Shown: one piece after another, positions 8,659 through 16,425 of the stretch | How the letters are laid out: each line of letters starts with the position of its first letter | Numbering within the stretch: position 1 is the stretch's first letter | Assembly: GCA_000437675.1 (NCBI GenBank) | Contig: FR901653.1 | Location: 1-40,722, forward strand | Reading direction: 5' to 3' | Source: Prevotella sp. CAG:891 | GTDB lineage: Bacteria > Bacteroidota > Bacteroidia > Bacteroidales > Bacteroidaceae | DNA: 40,722 nucleotides | The notes under the pieces: model-generated | What the model was told of the DNA's origin: nothing | Seen by the model: only the letters and a program-made list of their open reading frames with translations | The model's database searches: none | Program-made: the position numbers and the translations under genes

Positions 8659-9549
8659 ATGAAAAGAATTGCAACTTTAATGACGCTATTTTGCATCGTG
8701 GTTCTGAGCGCCAAGGCTCAGTTGCTATGGAAAGTTTCCGGTAAAGATTTGCCCAAGGCTTCATACATTTTAGGCACTCATCATTTGGCTCCTCTGTCTA
8801 TATTAGATAGTATCGCAGGGTTTAAGCAAGCCATGAACGATGTGGAGCAGGTGTGTGGCGAAATTGTAATGGCCGAAATGCAAGCGCCTGCTACTATCCA
8901 GAAAATTCAGCAAACTGTGATTATGCCGGGTGATACCACCCTGCGCACGCTTTACACAGCTGCACAATACGATACTCTGTCCGTTAAAATAAAAAAACTG
9001 ATTGGGGTGGACTTAATAGATTTGATGAATATGGTGAAACCATCCTTTATCACTACCCAACTGAGTGTGGTGATTGCGATAAAAGCCATCCCCGGATTCA
9101 ATCCCAAACAGCAACTGGACGGTTGGTTCCAGACCGAAGCTCAAAAACAAGGAAAGAAGGTTACGGCCTTAGAAACTATTGACTACCAGATAAACATGTT
9201 GTTTGATTCACAAAGTCTGCAACGTCAAGCAGAACAGTTGCTTGCTACCGTTAATCATTTGGAGGATATGGAGCAGCAGGCCCGTAAAATGACTGAGGCT
9301 TACATGGCCCAGGATTTGAAAAAACTGGAGGCTGCGATGAACAAGAAATTTGGTACAGCTGTGGATGCTTTACCGGAAGAAGAGGATGCTTTGATTTACA
9401 ACCGCAACAGAAAATGGGCCGAAAGCATGCCAAACATCATGAATAGCCAACCTACACTTTTCGCCGTAGGTTGCGGTCATTTGATGGGTAAAAGAGGTAT
9501 CTTGAATCTTCTCAAACGACAAGGCTATTCAGTAACTCCTGTGAAATAA
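8659..9549 (+). CDS. TraB/GumN family protein, secreted
   Basis: A 296-residue protein with a signal peptide (1-20, ending SAKA before Q). The TraB/GumN signatures are LGTHH at residues 38-42 near the start and the C-terminal GCGHLMGKRGILNLLKRQGY. The fold is related to the Tiki/EreA/PrgY group and is thought to be hydrolytic, possibly a metalloprotease, with the two histidine motifs near the active site. No bacterial substrate is settled. It starts 12 bp after the broken HTH gene, so the two may share a transcript, and ends in a clear terminator. The location is probably periplasmic. Confidence 0.87.
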   Translation: MKRIATLMTLFCIVVLSAKAQLLWKVSGKDLPKASYILGTHHLAPLSILDSIAGFKQAMNDVEQVCGEIVMAEMQAPATIQKIQQTVIMPGDTTLRTLYTAAQYDTLSVKIKKLIGVDLIDLMNMVKPSFITTQLSVVIAIKAIPGFNPKQQLDGWFQTEAQKQGKKVTALETIDYQINMLFDSQSLQRQAEQLLATVNHLEDMEQQARKMTEAYMAQDLKKLEAAMNKKFGTAVDALPEEEDALIYNRNRKWAESMPNIMNSQPTLFAVGCGHLMGKRGILNLLKRQGYSVTPVK

Positions 9550-9605
9550 CGATTGGAGGCTGGTGTGACATAAATATACCTTGAATGCCTACTTTATGTA
9601 AATTG

Positions 9606-9640
9606 AGGGCTGATTTCAACAAATGGAATCAGCCCTTTTT
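9606..9640 (+). terminator. Terminator of the TraB/GumN gene
   Basis: A 10-bp perfect stem (9606-9615 with 9627-9636) is followed by a run of five T on the plus strand, about 55 bp after the stop codon. Confidence 0.9.
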
Positions 9641-9645
9641 CTATA

Positions 9646-9699
9646 TAAAAACGCTAACGATTTACACCTTCGAAGACATAAAGCATAAATCATTAGCGT
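9646..9699 (-). terminator. Terminator of the nadE-batD unit
   Basis: A 14-bp stem with one mismatch (9651-9664 with 9686-9699) is followed on the minus strand by five T. It faces the terminator of the convergent TraB/GumN gene. Confidence 0.85.
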
Positions 9700-9748
9700 C
9701 GACAATCGTAAAAAGTAACGGTTTACAAAGATATTGCTCGCAAACCTG

Positions 9749-10279
9749 CTAAATAACAGTGGTACTACGCATCATTTCGCGCGTACTGCGTAAAGGCTTT
9801 TCCTTTACCTTAAATGTAAAAGGTTCAGATGCTGCTTCTACTTTGTGCATCCGATACTCAGGCCGAGCTCCCATCATTTGATCAAAGATATCGGGCATGC
9901 TGATGATTTCCTGAACATCGGCCTTAAATTTGAGCGAAGGCAGACTATAACTTCCCGAAGAGCCAGGAGCCACTACGTACTGTTCCCAAACCAGGGTATA
10001 AAACAAGCGGTTACCTTCGCGTACCCGTCCGGCCGTTTCGTCACGACGGATATGAAGAGGGCGCACTGAGCATTTATCACCCTTTACCTTAAACTTGCCG
10101 GAACATTCGGCTTGGGCTATGGGATGTACGGAGTAAAGCACTACAGAAACGAGCATGCTGTCGCCAGCAAACAGTGTTTCACGATCGGGCAAAACACGCA
10201 CGAAAAAGTCAGCTTGACGTTCAGCATGTATCTGCACACAGCAGAGCAGTAAAAAACACAGCGATAACAAACGATTCAT
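9749..10279 (-). CDS. BatD-like exported protein, single domain
   Basis: A 176-residue exported protein (signal peptide about 1-19, MNRLLSLCFLLLCCVQIHA). The sequence resembles the first immunoglobulin-like domain of BatD, with the ETLFAGDSMLVSVVLYS segment and a beta-rich pattern ending in SLPSLKFKADVQEIISMPD. Full BatD proteins have several such domains and a membrane anchor (about 550-600 residues) and sit in Bat operons. Here there is one domain, no C-terminal anchor, and no batA/B/C/E nearby. It follows nadE by nine bases on the same strand, so it is in that operon. Its role is unknown; the BatD link is by sequence pattern only. Confidence 0.7.
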   Translation of the reverse strand: MNRLLSLCFLLLCCVQIHAERQADFFVRVLPDRETLFAGDSMLVSVVLYSVHPIAQAECSGKFKVKGDKCSVRPLHIRRDETAGRVREGNRLFYTLVWEQYVVAPGSSGSYSLPSLKFKADVQEIISMPDIFDQMMGARPEYRMHKVEAASEPFTFKVKEKPLRSTREMMRSTTVI

Positions 10280-10288
10280 GAGCTACTT

Positions 10289-12262
10289 TTAGGATAAGAT
10301 GGTTTTGTCGTCCTCGCTGGGTAATTCCAAATCGTTAAGCCATGCGGCAAAACTTGCATCCGAAGGCATACGCCAGTCACCACGGGGGCTCAAAGAGCAT
10401 GTGCCTACTTTGGGGCCGTCGGGCAGACACGAACGCTTGAACTGCTGCGTAAAGAAACGGCGGAAGAAGGTTTGCAACCACTTACGTATTACATCTTCAG
10501 GATAGAAGGTTCCATTACCGTTACCATCAAAAGCACGCTGAGCCAAATACATGATTTTTTGCGGACGGAAACCATAACGAAGCGTATAATAAAGGAAAAA
10601 GTCGTGCAATTCGTAGGGACCAACCAAATCCTCGGTTACTTGCTTGATTTCACCATTATCGTCGGCGGGAATCAATTCGGGGCTAATCGGGGTGTCGATA
10701 ATATCAAGCAAAGTAACCCGACTGGCCTCATCGGCCATGTTTTCGGCAGCCCAACGCACCAAGTGCTTCACCATTGTTTTAGGAATAGAGGCATTCACAC
10801 CGTACATGCTCATGTGGTCGCCATTGTAAGTAGCCCATCCTAAGGCCAGTTCGCTCAAGTCGCCTGTACCCACCACGAAACCGCCCATTTGGCCGGCCAC
10901 GTCCATCAATATTTGTGTACGCTCACGGGCTTGTGAGTTTTCGTAAGTAAGGTCGTGCACTTGAATGTCGTGTCCCAAATCCTTGAAATGCTGCTTCACG
11001 GCATCGACAATGCTGATTTCGCGAATGGTTACACCCAACTGTTTCATCAGATTGAGCGCATTGGTATAAGTTCGGTCGGTGGTACCGAATCCCGGCATGG
11101 TTACGCCAATGATACCTCGGCGGTCGCGTTGCAGACAATCGAAAGCATGAACGGCTACCAACAGTGCCAGCGTAGAATCAAGTCCACCACTGATACCTAC
11201 AACTACGGTGCGGGCATTGGTGTGTTCAATGCGTCGAGCCAGTGCCGAACTCTGCATACAGATTATTTCTTCGCAGCGTTCGTCGGCTCGGCTTCCTTTG
11301 GGTTCAAAGGGGTGAGCATCAATCGGGCGGGTTAAACTGAACGGCACATTGGTGGTAAAAGGCTCAAGTTCTATTTCGCGCATGTTGCTTATGTGCTCCA
11401 CGCTGTGTGCAGCTGCAAAACTGGTATTCATGCGTCGTTCAGCACGCAAACGCTCTACGTCGATTTCGCCGTAAACAATTTGCTCCTGCATCGAGAAACG
11501 CTTGCCTTCGGCCAAGATGTGTCCGTTTTCGCTGATATAGGCACGTCCGCCAAACACGAGATCCTGCGTACTTTCGCCATATCCGCAACTGGCATAAACG
11601 TAACCGCAGAGCAAACGAGCACTTTGATTGGCAATCAGGCTGCGCAGATAATCGGCCTTGCCAATAAGGTCGTTGCTGGCACTGAGGTTAAACACAATGT
11701 CGGCACCGGCCAAAGCCAAATGATTGCTGGGGGGAACGGGCGACCATATATCCTCGCATATTTCAATGCCAAAGGTACAATGGGTGGTGGTAAAAAGCAG
11801 ATTTTTACTCAGAGGGATGGTTTGCCCGCAGAAACGCACTTCGGCATTTTCAGGAAGCAGATTGGCCGATGCAAACCAACGCTGTTCGTAAAACTCTTTA
11901 TAATTAGGAATATACGTTTTGGGAACAAGTCCATAAATTTTGCCGCGCTGAATAACAGCAGCACAATTAAAAAGCATGGAACCATAAGCGATTGGCACAC
12001 CCACGAGTGTCGTGATATTAAGGTTCATGCTAAACTCCATGAGTTTGAGCAACGATGCTTCGGCTTGATCAAGCAATAATTGCTGCTGAAATAAATCCTG
12101 ACAGGTATAAGCCGTTATGGAAAGTTCAGGCAAACAAATAATTTCAGCACCCTGACCATCGGCCGTGGCTATCATGCTTTCAATATGCTGAATATTAAAG
12201 GTGCAATCTGCCACTCTGACTGCGGGAACACCCGCTGCTACTTTGATAAATCCGTTTTGCAT
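10289..12262 (-). CDS. nadE: Glutamine-dependent NAD+ synthetase
   Basis: The last step of NAD synthesis: nicotinate adenine dinucleotide is amidated using glutamine and ATP. The 657-residue length is normal for the two-domain form. The N-terminal nitrilase-like glutaminase has Glu46 (CLPELS), Lys115 (VPKTY) and the nucleophile Cys169 (GIEICEDIW). The C-terminal synthetase has the PP-loop GISGGLDST. Ammonia would pass between the two through a tunnel, as in the family. I chose ATG 12262 because the 81 extra codons upstream, back to 12505, look unlike any NadE N-terminus. It is co-transcribed with the BatD-like gene. Confidence 0.95.
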   Translation of the reverse strand: MQNGFIKVAAGVPAVRVADCTFNIQHIESMIATADGQGAEIICLPELSITAYTCQDLFQQQLLLDQAEASLLKLMEFSMNLNITTLVGVPIAYGSMLFNCAAVIQRGKIYGLVPKTYIPNYKEFYEQRWFASANLLPENAEVRFCGQTIPLSKNLLFTTTHCTFGIEICEDIWSPVPPSNHLALAGADIVFNLSASNDLIGKADYLRSLIANQSARLLCGYVYASCGYGESTQDLVFGGRAYISENGHILAEGKRFSMQEQIVYGEIDVERLRAERRMNTSFAAAHSVEHISNMREIELEPFTTNVPFSLTRPIDAHPFEPKGSRADERCEEIICMQSSALARRIEHTNARTVVVGISGGLDSTLALLVAVHAFDCLQRDRRGIIGVTMPGFGTTDRTYTNALNLMKQLGVTIREISIVDAVKQHFKDLGHDIQVHDLTYENSQARERTQILMDVAGQMGGFVVGTGDLSELALGWATYNGDHMSMYGVNASIPKTMVKHLVRWAAENMADEASRVTLLDIIDTPISPELIPADDNGEIKQVTEDLVGPYELHDFFLYYTLRYGFRPQKIMYLAQRAFDGNGNGTFYPEDVIRKWLQTFFRRFFTQQFKRSCLPDGPKVGTCSLSPRGDWRMPSDASFAAWLNDLELPSEDDKTILS

Positions 12263-12598
12263 GAGAACGATAGAGGTTACGAAAGTGAAATGACTTGACT
12301 GAAAGTTTCCATTCTGTTTACAAACAAAACCATCAGCTGCACACACTCCCGATTGACTTACATTGAGAATGCGATGAGGTTGTTCGTTTTCATCAGCAAT
12401 CGAGTAAACGCAAAAATGGCTGTACCAGTGATGTGATGAAACTCCGAGCGAAATAAAGATTTGAGGGTTAACCTGCCTCTGTAATCCGACCCTACGCAAG
12501 CGCATATCGGCACGCCATTAACAAGCTAACTGATCTCGGTTTTCAAGTAATTATTGATGAGTATCCCAATCTAACCGGTACAGCCTTAAATGATGTTG
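12263..12598 (-). other. Long untranslated leader between promoter and nadE
   Basis: The only good minus-strand promoter for nadE (12599-12629) lies about 330 nt before its ATG. I see no gene in between on this strand. The nadE frame stays open to 12505, but that extension is not protein-like. No metabolite-binding RNA class is recognised. On the plus strand, a 50-codon open frame at 12472-12624 reads like the end of a protein but has no start codon (see findings). Confidence 0.4.
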
Positions 12599-12629
12599 CA
12601 AATATACAGACAACAATAATTTGAACAAA
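12599..12629 (-). promoter_or_regulatory. Bacteroidetes-type promoter for nadE
   Basis: TTTG (12629-12626) is followed after 19 bp by TATATTTG (12606-12599) on the minus strand. This is the exact phylum spacing and consensus. The start of transcription would be near 12592. Confidence 0.7.
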
Positions 12630-12825
12630 GAAAATCGTAATTTTTTTTTCACGAGAATACACTTTACACCATTTTTTGCCAAATCAATATGTAAAATCCA
12701 ATTTTTATTCCTACTTTTACCGAATAATGGGCTTTTATCTGTTTGGCGCCTCACACCGGCTGAATACACCGAAAACGGACAAAGACGCTGTTTGCCCCAT
12801 TTAGTTTTCTTCTTAATTTAACACC

Positions 12826-15522
12826 ATGAAAATCTTACATTTTGAACTTCCATACCAAACGAACCAAGGCGAGCATATCGAATTATGCTATGCCATTGAC
12901 CGCAACGATATAAAATATGCTTTGCTGCACGCCGACGACGGTATATGCTGGAAAACCACTATACATACCGACGACTGCGCGCAGCATATTCGTTATGCCT
13001 ACCGCGTAACAGATTGTAATGGGAACGCGATAAGAAATGAACAGAATTGCTGGCGAATGTTCTACTTTAACCATCGGTCTGAAATTCTGTTTATCGACTC
13101 ATGGGCTGACGATACCATCGACCCCGTATTTCTGCGCTCGGCATTCAGCCAATGTATTATGAAGCCGCGGGGAGCCGACGAATTATATTTGGAGCATCTG
13201 TCTGCACCTTGTCTGCTGCTTGTACATGCTCTGCCTCCATCGGGCAATTATAAATGGGCCGTGGTGGGCAATACGCCCGAATGGGGTAATTGGGACCCGC
13301 GCAAAGCTCGCTTGCTGCAACGAAGCGGCACGTACGAATGGTCGGTGAAACTGAACCGTACTGACTTCAAAAGTGGCATTGAATACAAATACATACTCGT
13401 CGACCCCCAGGAACCGAAGCATGTCATTTGGGAAAAAGGTAACAACCGCTCGCTGCGTTCGCACGATTTACCTACTTCAACTTCGATCATACGGCAGGAT
13501 GAAAAGCCCAATATCGAACAACCCCTTTGGAAAGGAGTGGGCTGCGTAATCCCCGTGTTTTCACTTAAAAGTCAGGGCAGCTTCGGCATCGGCGACTTTG
13601 GCGACCTGCGCTTGTTTGTGCGCTGGGCTGCACAAACTGCTCTGAACGCCGTGCAACTACTGCCCATCAACGACACGACACATAGCGGCACATGGCGCGA
13701 TTCTTACCCGTATAATGGTATTTCGGTATTTGCTCTGCACCCCATTTACCTCGATGCACGCGAATGGAAACATACGCAGGCTTTCAAGCGTTTTGCGCCA
13801 CTGGCCAAACCCCTGAACGAACTGCCGGCCGTGGATTATGAGGCTGCATTCAAACTGAAAACGGACTTCACAAAAGCGCTATTCGAAGAAATCGGGTCGG
13901 CAGTCATAAAAACAGCCGACTTCAAGATTTTCAAAACGGACAATGAACATTGGTTAAACGATTACGCGCGTTTTTGTGCGTATCGCGACTATTTCCACAC
14001 ATCAAATTTCCGTGAATGGCCTCTTAAAAAGGAGGGTGAACGCGCCGTTGATGCTCCCGAACTGGATGCTGAAATAACTTATTACAAGTTTGTACAATTC
14101 TTGCTCCACCGACAGTTGCAGGCTGTTCACAACGAGGCACAGAATCTGGGTGTCATACTCAAAGGCGACATCCCCATCGGCATTTGCCCCAACAGTGTAG
14201 CAGCATGGGTCGACAGCCACTTGTTCCACTTTGACGGACAGGCAGGTGCTCCTCCCGACGACTTTGCCGTACAGGGACAGAATTGGGGATTCCCGACCTA
14301 TAATTGGGAGGCTATGGCCCTTGACGGGTATGCCTGGTGGCGACGCAGATTTGAGCACATGAAAAACTACTTCGATGCTTACCGCATTGATCATGTGCTG
14401 GGCTTTTTCAGAATATGGGAAATACCTTCTGAACATATCTACGGCATTTTGGGACGTTTCCGCCCAGCCCTACCCTTTACAAAGAGCGAGGTTGCGCAAT
14501 TCGGATTCAGCCTTGACCCCGAAACATACGCCACACCGCATTTCAGTGTTGCCTACATTGATGCAGACCTGAAACTGACTACGGATTTCAAGGAAAAATA
14601 TCTGGAACAGACTGACAATGTATATAGGCTCAAACATCCCTATAACTATCAGCGAAAGATAAATGAACTGGTCAGCAACGAAAAGGAACGCGATTTGCTG
14701 CTGCAACTGAGTACTGAAGTATTGTTTATTGCCGACCCCGAAAAGCCGCAACATTATCATCCGCGCATTGCAGCACAGCACACGCGGGTATTTGCTGCAT
14801 TGAGCGATTCGGACAAGCATGCCTTCAACAAACTGCACGACAACTTCTTCTACGAAAGACATAACCAGTTCTGGGCAGATGAGGCTTTGAAAAAAATACC
14901 GCCCATCACGCAATGCCGCGACACGGCGCAACCTGCCATCCACCTGCACCCTCTGACGGACGAAGGTATGCTACCCTGCGCCGAGGATTTGGGCATGGTG
15001 CCTGCTTCGGTTAAAGGGGTGTTGGAACGTTTGCGCATTTTGTCACTCGAAATACAGCGTATGCCTAAAACGTACGGAGTGCGTTTCGACGATTTGCGTC
15101 GAAACCCATACTTCAGCGTAGCAACCATTGCCACGCACGACATGGCGCCGCTACGCTTATGGTGGCTCGAAAACAGGGAACAAACGCAGACCTTCTGGCA
15201 CGATGTCTTGCATCATGGGGGCGAAGCACCTGACGAGGCTTCGCCCGAGATTTGCGAAGATGTAGTAACGCGTCATATCCAGAGTCCGTCTATGCTTTGC
15301 TTGCTGTCGTTGCAGGACCTGCTCGCCATTTCGCCTTCCTTAAGAAGCCCACATCCCGAATGCGAGCAAATCAATGTGCCGGCCAATCCCAATCAATATT
15401 GGCGTTACCGTATGCACCTGAACATTGAAGAGCTGATTCAGGCTACCGCTTTCAACGATAAGCTGATTTCGATTATCGAAAGGGAAAGAAATACGGAATT
15501 GGCCCGTACATTCAAACAATAA
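12826..15522 (+). CDS. malQ: 4-alpha-glucanotransferase (GH77) with starch-binding domains
   Basis: An amylomaltase/DPE2-like enzyme of 898 residues that transfers alpha-1,4-glucan segments between malto-oligosaccharides or glycogen. Two CBM20-type starch-binding modules lie at about 1-100 and 128-225; the second contains WAVVGNTPEWGNWDP. The GH77 barrel starts at about 235 (WKGVGCVIPVFSLKSQGSFG). Family-pattern catalytic residues are visible: Asp522 in RIDHVLGFFR (nucleophile), Glu720 in CAEDLGM (acid/base), and ATHD near 770. It lacks a signal peptide, so it works in the cytoplasm. The divergent neighbour is nadE and the gene ends in its own terminator. The two-CBM20 form is like plant DPE2 and typical of Bacteroidetes. 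Confidence 0.95.
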   Translation: MKILHFELPYQTNQGEHIELCYAIDRNDIKYALLHADDGICWKTTIHTDDCAQHIRYAYRVTDCNGNAIRNEQNCWRMFYFNHRSEILFIDSWADDTIDPVFLRSAFSQCIMKPRGADELYLEHLSAPCLLLVHALPPSGNYKWAVVGNTPEWGNWDPRKARLLQRSGTYEWSVKLNRTDFKSGIEYKYILVDPQEPKHVIWEKGNNRSLRSHDLPTSTSIIRQDEKPNIEQPLWKGVGCVIPVFSLKSQGSFGIGDFGDLRLFVRWAAQTALNAVQLLPINDTTHSGTWRDSYPYNGISVFALHPIYLDAREWKHTQAFKRFAPLAKPLNELPAVDYEAAFKLKTDFTKALFEEIGSAVIKTADFKIFKTDNEHWLNDYARFCAYRDYFHTSNFREWPLKKEGERAVDAPELDAEITYYKFVQFLLHRQLQAVHNEAQNLGVILKGDIPIGICPNSVAAWVDSHLFHFDGQAGAPPDDFAVQGQNWGFPTYNWEAMALDGYAWWRRRFEHMKNYFDAYRIDHVLGFFRIWEIPSEHIYGILGRFRPALPFTKSEVAQFGFSLDPETYATPHFSVAYIDADLKLTTDFKEKYLEQTDNVYRLKHPYNYQRKINELVSNEKERDLLLQLSTEVLFIADPEKPQHYHPRIAAQHTRVFAALSDSDKHAFNKLHDNFFYERHNQFWADEALKKIPPITQCRDTAQPAIHLHPLTDEGMLPCAEDLGMVPASVKGVLERLRILSLEIQRMPKTYGVRFDDLRRNPYFSVATIATHDMAPLRLWWLENREQTQTFWHDVLHHGGEAPDEASPEICEDVVTRHIQSPSMLCLLSLQDLLAISPSLRSPHPECEQINVPANPNQYWRYRMHLNIEELIQATAFNDKLISIIERERNTELARTFKQ

Positions 15523-15535
15523 TACTCTCGCACAC

Positions 15536-15584
15536 CGACTCGGTTTGATTTATTCGCAAGAATGATGCAAACCGAGTCGTTTTT
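15536..15584 (+). terminator. Terminator of malQ
   Basis: A 12-bp perfect stem (15536-15547 with 15568-15579) is followed by five T, 13 bp after the malQ stop. Confidence 0.93.
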
Positions 15585-15650
15585 ATCCCACGCAGAATAT
15601 GAATATGGGAAAAAGGAATGACATAACGAAAACCGTTGTCCCTGCACAAA

Positions 15651-15694
15651 TTGCTTACCGAGTAACATTTCCCTTCGCAGGAAATGTTAAGCAA
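15651..15694. other. Strong hairpin in the malQ-ileS gap
   Basis: A 10-bp perfect stem (15663-15672 with 15680-15689) is extended outside by TTGCTT/AAGCAA across a one-sided bulge. No T-run follows on either strand, so it is not a standard terminator. It lies between the malQ terminator and the repeat element. Confidence 0.5.
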
Positions 15695-15740
15695 CCGAAC
15701 TCTTAAAAAGTAAAATATTATTAAATCTTTTACCCGATTT

Positions 15741-16065
15741 TCCGTCTGCTTACTGCAGTTTGAGCCGCAGAGCAACCGCCTCTTCAAATTTTCTCCCCGA
15801 TTGTCGGAATTAGTTCCGAGCTAGTTAGAATTAGTTCCGAGCTAGTTTCAACAATCGCGGAATTATTGATAATCAATGCTTTCAAGCGAGCCACTAAATC
15901 GGATTCAAACGTGCATGTTTCGCCTTGAAGTGAACGCAGAAGAAGGTCTCAAACTTTCACCTTTGTTTAGACAGTTGTTAAAACTACCCTGCACGCAACA
16001 AGCATGGAATTTATTTTACACCAAACTGATTTTTCGTCAATGAATATCTGAAACGCTTAACTCTT
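15741..16065 (+). repeat. Intergenic repeat element, copy A
   Basis: One of two diverged copies of an element of about 320 bp; the other is at 29841-30160. It holds two adjacent 21-bp units (15807-15827 and 15828-15848) with core TTAGTTCCGAGCTAGTT, then a small palindrome ATTGATAATCAAT (15865-15877), and further matched blocks up to CTGAAACGCTT near 16050. It contains no convincing coding frame. The surrounding gene-free stretch, 15585-16425, otherwise holds only the hairpin at 15651 and the ileS promoter. Confidence 0.7.
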
Positions 16066-16239
16066 CAGGCTATTCACCGACTTGGAAAGACATAAAGATA
16101 AATAGAGCTGTCTGAACCCCATGCACACCAACATGGTTTCGCCCACGCCATTTCTACATTTCCCTAAACCGCAGGGAATAAAATTAAGAAAATCAACGGG
16201 TTTCGTAGAAATATTTGTATATTTTCAATACCTACTTAC

Positions 16240-16270
16240 TTTGCAAATTCTTTCATTTGCACTAACTTTG
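16240..16270 (+). promoter_or_regulatory. Bacteroidetes-type promoter for ileS
   Basis: TTTG (16240-16243), a 19-bp spacer, then TAACTTTG (16263-16270). Transcription would begin near 16277 and leave a leader of about 150 nt before the ileS ATG. I see no T-box-like motif in the leader. Confidence 0.8.
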
Positions 16271-16425
16271 CATTCGCTTAGAATATTAGGGCTTTTCAGC
16301 GAACTGCACCTGACTTTCACAAAGCAAGAAATCTCATTTTTCCCCGAATAACAGGAAACTGCTTTAACGGGAAATAATGAACAATGCAAAAATTCATACC
16401 AGTTAGACAATAATATACTGAAATT

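Noticed and set aside
12263..12505. N-terminal extension of nadE by 81 codons.
   Set aside because: The ATG at 12262 gives the standard NadE start; the extension is rich in His, Ser and Cys and not protein-like.
15512..15787. Minus-strand frame of 91 codons after malQ.
   Set aside because: It overlaps the malQ terminator and the hairpin at 15651, and its product resembles nothing.
15807..15848. The two 21-bp units taken as a short CRISPR array.
   Set aside because: The units are directly adjacent with no spacers, and no cas genes are present.
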